A DNA stretch of 5,469 bases from QHXN01 sp040509515 (lineage in GTDB: Bacteria; Acidobacteriota; Blastocatellia; Pyrinomonadales; Pyrinomonadaceae): assembly GCA_040509515.1 (NCBI GenBank), contig JBEVKV010000265.1:1-5469 (forward strand). Direction: 5' to 3'. Shown here piece by piece: positions 1-3,768 of this stretch (position 1 is its first letter; each line of letters opens with the position of its first letter). Both the position numbers and the translations under genes were made by a program. Below the pieces are notes generated by a model. That model was not told the origin of the DNA. It searched no databases and was given only the letters and a program-made list of their open reading frames with translations.

Positions 1-1
1 G

Positions 2-256
2 CTCGGTCAGGCAATGCATCAGGTGCGTAGCGCCTCGGCGGACTTCAAGCGAACTTGGGAGACAGAGGCGTTGCTCGAAACCGCGGGCCGCGAGGCGCTC
101 GCCCCCGCCGCCACGGAGGCGCGTCAGGAACTCGTCCCCGGCGATACCGAGGCACAGGCGTGTGAGGTCGGAGAGACGCACACGCCCGCGCACGAGGCAC
201 AGGCACATAACGGTTTGACCTACGTCAATCGTGAGGCGGCCCTCGGCGAAGTTTAA
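2..256 (+). CDS. TatA/TatB-family Sec-independent translocase subunit, C-terminal part (5' end outside window)
   Basis: The frame is open from the first base of the window to a TAA at 254-256, giving 84 residues; the Met encoded at 14 is probably internal. The first residues, LGQAMHQVRSASADFKRTWE, resemble the end of the amphipathic helix of TatA/TatB proteins, where LG-x(n)-R-x(n)-FKRTWE-type sequences are common. An acidic, Ala/Glu-rich tail of about 60 residues follows, as is usual for the unstructured C-terminus of TatB-like subunits. The N-terminal membrane helix must lie upstream of the window. Codons are strongly G/C-ending, which supports coding. The next gene on the same strand, 94 bp downstream, is tatC, and that context strengthens the call. 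In the cell these proteins sit in the inner membrane with TatC and export folded twin-arginine proteins. I cannot tell TatA from TatB without the N-terminus. Confidence 0.7.
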   Translation, partial: LGQAMHQVRSASADFKRTWETEALLETAGREALAPAATEARQELVPGDTEAQACEVGETHTPAHEAQAHNGLTYVNREAALGEV

Positions 257-269
257 GCCGATAGGAACG

Positions 270-299
270 CGGGCCGCCGCCCCGACCGAGGGCGGCCCG
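270..299 (+). terminator. GC-rich hairpin between the TatA/B gene and tatC
   Basis: CGGGCCGCC (270-278) and GGCGGCCCG (291-299) are perfect 9-bp complements separated by a 12-nt loop. The hairpin starts 14 bp after the stop of the TatA/B-like gene. Only TT follows it, then AAATG, so it is not a strong intrinsic terminator. It may be a partial terminator, an mRNA 3'-end stabiliser, or a boundary that makes tatC less abundant than the upstream subunit. Confidence 0.5.
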
Positions 300-350
300 T
301 TAAATGTCTTCCGCGCCCGACGCCCCCGCATACGGTTTTAGCTCTCCGAG

Positions 351-1427
351 ATGGCAGCTACCCTTTTTAACGCGGGCGAGGAGCAGGAAGGGGGCGTGCG
401 GCCCGGCGGGCAGATGTCGTTCCTGGAGCACCTCGACGAGCTGCGCCGCCGCATCATCCGCTCGGTCGCCTTCGTCTTCCTCGCGCTCCTCCTCTGCTGG
501 TTCGTCTCCGACCGCATCTACAACTTCCTCGCCGTCCCCGTCAGACGCGCCTTAGCCGACGCCGCCCAGCGCCCCGTCCCCCTCCAGGGCTTGACCGGCG
601 GCGAGCAGATCGTCCCGCTCGACAAGGTGCAGGAGGGCGACGCCGGCCGCTTCGTCTTCCAGGAGACGACCCGCATCGGCGCCAGCCTCGTCCCCGCGGG
701 CGCGTCGGTGGCGGCGCGCGTCGCCCGCGCCCCCGACGGCCGGCTCGGCGTCTTCACCGACGAGGCGCTCTTCGCCGGCCCCTCCGTCATCCCGAAGGGC
801 GTGCGCCTGCCCGCAGACCTCGCGCCCGCCGCGGCCGGCGCGGGGCGGCTCCCGCACGAGGAGGACAAGCTGGTCGTGCGCACCGCGGTCGAGCCCTTCT
901 CGCTCTACCTGCAGGTGTCGCTCTACGCCGCCTTCTGCCTCTCGGTGCCGTTCCTGTTGTGGCAGGTCTGGGCGTTCATCGCGCCCGGGCTCTACCCGCA
1001 CGAGCGGGGGTGGGCGCTCCCCTTCGTGGTGATGTCGAGCCTGTCGTTTCTGGCGGGTGCGGCCTTCGCCTACTACGTGCTGTTCCCGCCGGCGGTGACG
1101 TACCTGCTGGGGCTGGGGGAGAACTTCCGGCTGTTCCTCAACGCGTCGGACTACTTCGACTTCATCATCATCGTGATGCTGGCGATGGGTGTGGTCTTCC
1201 AGATGCCGGCGGTGACGTACGTGCTGGCGCGGATCGGGCTGGTGGACGCGCGGTTTCTGGTGGCGCACTGGAAGGTGGCGTTCGTGGTGATCCTGATCGC
1301 GGCGGCGGTGCTCTCGCCTACGAACGACGTGCCGAACATGATGCTGTTCGCGGCGCCGATGGTGGTGCTCTACATGATCTCGGTGCTCGTCGCCTGGGTG
1401 TCCGCTCGCCCGCGCACGACGGAATAG
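351..1427 (+). CDS. tatC: Sec-independent protein translocase TatC, with enlarged first periplasmic loop
   Basis: This 358-residue protein is the multispanning core of the twin-arginine translocase. It binds the twin-arginine signal peptide at the cytoplasmic face of the inner membrane. Family signatures are clear: MSFLEHLDELRRR (22-34) at the cytoplasmic N-terminus, EPFSLYLQVSLYAAF (181-195), FIAPGLYPHER (209-219, with the conserved Glu at 218), and SPTNDVPNMMLFAAP (322-336). Six membrane segments are visible near 36-54, 186-207, 224-246, 270-293, 307-324 and 331-349. Usual TatC proteins are about 250 residues. The excess here is an N-terminal extension of about 20 residues and roughly 90-100 extra residues between segments 1 and 2 (about 70-178). 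Residue 284 is Gln where E. coli has Glu170 (GVVFQMPAV), and the segment-6 Glu of the LYE motif is Met (LYMIS, 342). I used the ATG at 351, which has no clear Shine-Dalgarno. The ATG at 414, directly before SFLEHL, is a real alternative, so the start is uncertain. Confidence 0.95.
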   Translation: MAATLFNAGEEQEGGVRPGGQMSFLEHLDELRRRIIRSVAFVFLALLLCWFVSDRIYNFLAVPVRRALADAAQRPVPLQGLTGGEQIVPLDKVQEGDAGRFVFQETTRIGASLVPAGASVAARVARAPDGRLGVFTDEALFAGPSVIPKGVRLPADLAPAAAGAGRLPHEEDKLVVRTAVEPFSLYLQVSLYAAFCLSVPFLLWQVWAFIAPGLYPHERGWALPFVVMSSLSFLAGAAFAYYVLFPPAVTYLLGLGENFRLFLNASDYFDFIIIVMLAMGVVFQMPAVTYVLARIGLVDARFLVAHWKVAFVVILIAAAVLSPTNDVPNMMLFAAPMVVLYMISVLVAWVSARPRTTE

Positions 1428-1451
1428 TCCCGCCACCAAAACTATTGCATT

Positions 1452-1514
1452 CTTGCCCGCGCGGCGTTACTCTGACGCCCACGGGCGTCGCCTCTGCACT
1501 CCGACGCCCGCAAG
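1452..1514. other. Nested inverted repeats downstream of tatC (possible terminator)
   Basis: CTTGC (1452-1456) pairs with GCAAG (1510-1514), and GGCGT (1463-1467) pairs with ACGCC (1504-1508). Inside lies a perfect hairpin, GACGCCC (1474-1480) and GGGCGTC (1483-1489), with a 2-nt centre. It sits 25 bp after the tatC stop, between convergent genes, so an mRNA 3'-end role is likely. No U-tract follows on either strand. Confidence 0.4.
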
Positions 1515-1523
1515 ACACACTAA

Positions 1524-1543
1524 TGCTTAGCCGCCACTAAGCA
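1524..1543. terminator. Hairpin between convergent tatC and small exported protein gene
   Basis: TGCTTAG (1524-1530) and CTAAGCA (1537-1543) form a perfect 7-bp stem with loop CCGCCA. It lies 30 bp beyond the stop of the minus-strand gene and about 100 bp beyond the tatC stop, so it could serve either transcript. There is no U-tract on either side, so intrinsic termination is only possible, not shown. Confidence 0.35.
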
Positions 1544-1572
1544 GCTTGCCCCATCTGAATTGACGGGTAGTA

Positions 1573-1830
1573 CTAAAGAATCGACGGCAGAACGGCCAAC
1601 AGGTCTAACGCGACCTGCGCCAGACTCCCCGACACGCCGGGCGTGTGAATTATGCCGGGCGTAGGCATCTCGCCGGGGTTGTGCATGATGCCGTTAAGCG
1701 TCACGTCGTCCGTCGGCTCTTGCATGGGCGCTGGCGGAGGAGGCGTAGGTGAGCCAGTATGCATTTCGCCCGCGAATGTGGGGCAGCTAAGGGCCAGCAA
1801 TAAAGCAGCAGTAGTCAGAGTTTTTCGCAT
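1573..1830 (-). CDS. Small exported protein with degenerate His/Pro-Gly repeats; divergent partner of the TPR-HTH regulator
   Basis: This is an 85-residue protein that I do not recognise by name. The ATG (1828-1830) has a good Shine-Dalgarno, AAGGAA (1842-1837 on the minus strand), 6 nt upstream. Residues 1-20 form a signal peptide: Arg-Lys at 2-3, a hydrophobic core at 5-14, and a likely signal peptidase I site after PTFA (17-20). Cys16 in LALSC is a weak lipobox alternative. The predicted mature part is 65 residues. It has GEMHTGSP at its N-terminus, a four-proline run (PPPP), an acidic linker, and then IMHNPG, EMPTPG and IIHTPG in tandem (48-65). It ends in a hydrophobic segment, SLAQVALDLLAVLPSIL, that could form an amphipathic or membrane-active helix. 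The gene faces away from the TPR-HTH regulator gene across a 120-bp control region. This suggests co-regulation or a signal-receptor relationship, but that role is inferred. Confidence 0.75.
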   Translation of the reverse strand: MRKTLTTAALLLALSCPTFAGEMHTGSPTPPPPAPMQEPTDDVTLNGIMHNPGEMPTPGIIHTPGVSGSLAQVALDLLAVLPSIL

Positions 1831-1871
1831 CGCTCTTTCCTTCTTCCGATTATGAAGTTGTCGAATGGTTC

Positions 1872-1905
1872 AACCGTCCCTCCCGAGCAGGGATAACGGT
1901 TTTTT
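1872..1905 (+). terminator. Terminator-like hairpin with T6 tract in the divergent control region
   Basis: AACCGTCCCT (1872-1881) can pair with AGGG (1889-1892) and ACGGTT (1896-1901), leaving ATA (1893-1895) as a bulge and CCCGAGC as the loop. Six T residues (1900-1905) run through the 3' base, the layout of a plus-strand intrinsic terminator. It ends no plus-strand gene, so it would act either as an attenuator in a long regulator leader or as a stop for transcription antisense to the small exported protein gene. A weak promoter-like pair, TTCAAC (1869-1874) and GATAAC (1892-1897) with 17-bp spacing, overlaps it. If that promoter is real, the hairpin is not transcribed whole. Confidence 0.4.
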
Positions 1906-1906
1906 C

Positions 1907-1932
1907 GTAATTGCCGAAGATTCGGCAATTAC
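1907..1932. promoter_or_regulatory. Perfect 26-bp palindrome, candidate operator or translational hairpin
   Basis: GTAATTGCCGAA (1907-1918) is followed by GA and then its exact reverse complement TTCGGCAATTAC (1921-1932). The symmetry is perfect over 12-bp arms. It lies in the gap between the divergent genes, and its right edge touches the regulator's Shine-Dalgarno at 1933. As DNA it fits an operator for a dimeric HTH protein, most simply the TPR-Fis protein itself. As RNA it would form a 12-bp stem with too small a loop to close fully, next to the ribosome site. I favour an operator, but both remain open. Confidence 0.6.
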
Positions 1933-1940
1933 AGGAAGGG
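1933..1940 (+). promoter_or_regulatory. Shine-Dalgarno of the TPR-HTH regulator gene
   Basis: AGGAAGGG lies 10 nt before the ATG at 1951 but only 1 nt before the TTG at 1942. It therefore selects the ATG as the start. It directly abuts the 26-bp palindrome. Confidence 0.65.
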
Positions 1941-1950
1941 CTTGCCTCAC

Positions 1951-3450
1951 ATGACTTTAGCAGATACCAGCCTAAGGGAACTAGATAACGCTTTTCTGAC
2001 TGAGGGCGAACGTGCCTTGCTTCGCTGCCAAGTCGCGGCAGACCTCATTCACGCTGGTCAATATGAAACCGCGCGCGAAGCTTTAGGCAGTCTTTGGCGG
2101 GGCATCGGCGAGCGCCCCAACTTAGAAGGCTTGGAAGAAACGACAACTGCCGAAGTCCTCTTACAGGTGGGTGTTCTGTCGGGATGGTTAGGCGCAAGCA
2201 AACAGGTAGTAGGAGCGCAGGAAGCTGCAAAAGACCTTATCAGTGAGAGTGCTACGCTCTTTGAAAAGTTAGAAGAACCTAATAAGGCAGCCGCCGCTCG
2301 TAATGACCTCGCATTCTGTTACTGGCGTGAAGGTGCGTATGACGATGCGCGTCTCTTGTTAGAGAAAGTCTCTGCGCAAATTAGGGGCGACATAGGACTG
2401 AAGGCCAAGACGGTCTTACGACTAGCCATTGTGGAGACTTCGGCCGGACGGTACGGCGATACATTGCGCCTCCTGACTAACTCCGCACAACTTTTTGATG
2501 AGAGCGCAAATCACGCCACGCGGGGCAGCTTTCATAATGAACTCGCCTTATCTCTGAGAAAGTTGGGTACGGCAGAGTGCCGGCCGGACTACTTCGACCG
2601 CGCCATTATCGAATATACGGCCGCCGCTCATCATTTCGAGTTGGCAAAGCATGAGAGGTATGTCGGGCGCATCGAGAACAATTTGGCGTTTCTGCTCTAC
2701 AAGCTCGGGCGGTATGGGGATGCGCATAAGCATCTTGACCGGGCGCAGACGATTTTCACGCGGTTGAGGGACGCGGGGAGTCTGGCGCAGGTGGATGAGA
2801 CGCGGGGGCGGGTTTTGGTGGCGGAGCAGCGGTATAGGGACGCGGAGCGGGTTTTGGCGGGGGCGGTGAGGACGTTGGAGAGGGGCGACGAGGCGGCTCT
2901 GCTGGCGGAGGCGTTGACGGTGCAGGGCGTGGTGTGGGCGCGTCTGTGGGTGTACGACAGTTCCATCGGCGTGCTGCGGCGGGCGGCGGAGTTGGCGGAG
3001 GGCGTCGGGGCTCTGGCGAGCGCGGGGCAGGCCGTGCTCGCGCTCATCGAGGAGCACGGGGCGACGTGGCGTCTGCGCCCGTCGGAGGTCTACGAGGCTT
3101 ACGTGCGCGCCGACCGCCTGCTCAAAGAGACGCAGGACGCGGAGGACATCGCGCGGCTGCGTGCGTGCGCGCGCGTCGTGATGCGAAGGCTGACGACCGT
3201 CCAGTTCGGCGACAATAACTTCACGCTCCCCGGCGCCGTCCACGAGTTCGAGGCCAACCTCATCGAGCGCGCGCTGGAGGAGTCGGGCGGCAGCGTCGTC
3301 GCGGCGGCGCGGCTGCTCGGGCTCTCGCACCAGACGTTCTGCTCCATCCTCAAAACGCGTCACCAGCAGCTCGCCGCGAAGCGCAAGCCCCCGCAGAAGC
3401 GCCTCAAGAGCATCATCAAAAAGCCCCGGCGTCCGGGCGCGGGCGGCTAA
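1951..3450 (+). CDS. TPR-repeat protein with C-terminal Fis-type helix-turn-helix (putative sensor-regulator)
   Basis: This is a 499-residue cytoplasmic protein with no signal peptide or membrane segment. Residues about 22-353 are helical tetratricopeptide-type repeats. The clearer units lie near 114-140 (NDLAFCYWREGAYDDARLLL), 234-272 (NNLAFLLYKLGRYGDAHKHL), 275-310 (GRVLVAEQRYRDAERVL) and 316-353; more degenerate ones precede them. Residues about 430-474 match the Fis-type HTH fold: HEFEANLIERALEESGG, then SVVAAARLLGLSHQTFCSIL. A very basic tail (475-496) follows, suited to DNA contact. TPR domains bind peptides or proteins, so a regulator gated by a ligand or partner is likely. There is no receiver, sigma-54 AAA+ or kinase domain. 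The start is ATG 1951, supported by AGGAAGGG 10 nt upstream; the TTG at 1942 sits too close to it. The divergent neighbour encodes a small exported protein, and a perfect palindrome lies just upstream. GC content rises sharply near 2700-2760 within the gene. The target genes are unknown. Confidence 0.88.
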   Translation: MTLADTSLRELDNAFLTEGERALLRCQVAADLIHAGQYETAREALGSLWRGIGERPNLEGLEETTTAEVLLQVGVLSGWLGASKQVVGAQEAAKDLISESATLFEKLEEPNKAAAARNDLAFCYWREGAYDDARLLLEKVSAQIRGDIGLKAKTVLRLAIVETSAGRYGDTLRLLTNSAQLFDESANHATRGSFHNELALSLRKLGTAECRPDYFDRAIIEYTAAAHHFELAKHERYVGRIENNLAFLLYKLGRYGDAHKHLDRAQTIFTRLRDAGSLAQVDETRGRVLVAEQRYRDAERVLAGAVRTLERGDEAALLAEALTVQGVVWARLWVYDSSIGVLRRAAELAEGVGALASAGQAVLALIEEHGATWRLRPSEVYEAYVRADRLLKETQDAEDIARLRACARVVMRRLTTVQFGDNNFTLPGAVHEFEANLIERALEESGGSVVAAARLLGLSHQTFCSILKTRHQQLAAKRKPPQKRLKSIIKKPRRPGAGG

Positions 3451-3510
3451 ACTTCGGACTAAATTCGCGGGGCCGTATCCTCAGCCCGCGTCGCGGTAAT
3501 CATGTCGTGA

Positions 3511-3588
3511 AAGGTGCGCCGGCGGGGCCGCTTCGGGGGACTTTAAAGGCGTCCGACAGGCAACCGGGACGCCCCCCCGGCGCATCTT
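3511..3588. other. Branched inverted-repeat structure downstream of the regulator gene
   Basis: AAGGTGCGCCGG (3511-3522) pairs with CCGGCGCATCTT (3577-3588) over 12 bp with one G-U pair when read as plus-strand RNA. Inside is a second stem, GGCGTCC (3548-3554) with GGACGCC (3567-3573), plus a small CCG/CGG hairpin near 3528-3536. It starts 61 bp after the regulator stop, so it may form the 3' end of that mRNA. There is no U-tract after it. The right arm overlaps the -35 box of the next promoter. I do not match it to a known RNA family. Confidence 0.45.
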
Positions 3589-3616
3589 GACTGTGTCTCC
3601 GCGAAGGCCCTACAAT
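3587..3616 (+). promoter_or_regulatory. Sigma-70-type promoter for the GWxTD protein gene
   Basis: TTGACT (3587-3592) and TACAAT (3611-3616) are separated by 18 bp. Each hexamer matches the consensus at five of six positions, which stands out in GC-rich DNA. Transcription would start near 3622-3624, leaving a leader of about 145 nt before the ATG at 3769. Confidence 0.6.
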
Positions 3617-3752
3617 CCGACCGAAAGTTGCGGCGATGACTGGGTTTAAGCCTCCGTAGGGGACGAGCCCCAAAGGTTTCCCGGCGTCGCCGTTTTCGCG
3701 ACCGCCACACCAGAAAACATATTTTGCCCCGACCGAATTCTTTCCGACCGAA
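3617..3752 (+). repeat. Three direct copies of CCGACCGAA in the leader region
   Basis: Identical 9-mers occur at 3617-3625 (at the predicted transcription start), 3729-3737 and 3744-3752. The last two are 15 bp apart, start to start, and the third ends 1 nt before the Shine-Dalgarno. A near copy, CCGACCGAG, lies at 282-290 in the hairpin loop upstream of tatC. They could be binding sites in DNA or mRNA. Confidence 0.5.
3631..3696 (+). promoter_or_regulatory. Long leader hairpin followed by TTTT (possible attenuator or short RNA 3' end)
   Basis: In the predicted leader, CGGCGA (3631-3636) pairs with TCGCCG (3687-3692), CTGGG (3640-3644) with CCCGG (3680-3684, one U-G), and AAGCC (3648-3652) with GGTTT (3675-3679, one G-U). 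An apical GGGG/CCCC stem (3659-3662 and 3668-3671) has a 5-nt loop. TTTT (3693-3696) follows directly. The pairing is nested and continuous. It could stop transcription early, giving an RNA of about 75 nt, or control the GWxTD gene. No known riboswitch family is recognised. Confidence 0.42.
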
Positions 3753-3753
3753 C

Positions 3754-3758
3754 AGGAG
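3754..3758 (+). promoter_or_regulatory. Shine-Dalgarno of the GWxTD protein gene
   Basis: AGGAG lies 10 nt before the ATG at 3769. It supports that start over the in-frame TTG at 3724, which would add 15 residues before the signal peptide. Confidence 0.7.
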
Positions 3759-3768
3759 TAGTAAAGCG

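Noticed and set aside
558..884. The TatC insertion as a mobile element or frameshift
   Set aside because: The extra stretch is in frame, has no terminal repeats or target duplication, and shares the codon use of the surrounding gene.
552..1439. 295-codon minus-strand frame opposite tatC
   Set aside because: The translation is dominated by His, Arg and Gln and has no recognisable fold. tatC on the other strand is certain.
959..1540. Plus-strand frame overlapping the tatC 3' half
   Set aside because: It is Gly/Ala/Arg-rich, out of frame with clear TatC membrane segments, and has no start signal.
1849..1873. Promoter for the small exported protein: TTGAAC and CATAAT on the minus strand
   Set aside because: The hexamers are only 13 bp apart, too short for a sigma-70 promoter, and no better -35 box sits at the right distance.
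1942..1950. TTG start for the regulator
   Set aside because: The Shine-Dalgarno ends 1 nt before it, which is too close. The ATG at 1951 has workable spacing.
2548..3363. 271-codon minus-strand frame opposite the regulator
   Set aside because: It is a shadow frame arising where the regulator gene turns GC-rich, and it lacks a ribosome site or domain.
3640..3671. Resemblance to a GEMM (cyclic-di-GMP) riboswitch through AAGCCTCCG
   Set aside because: Only a short string is similar. The conserved GEMM core, including the tetraloop-receptor arrangement, is not visible.
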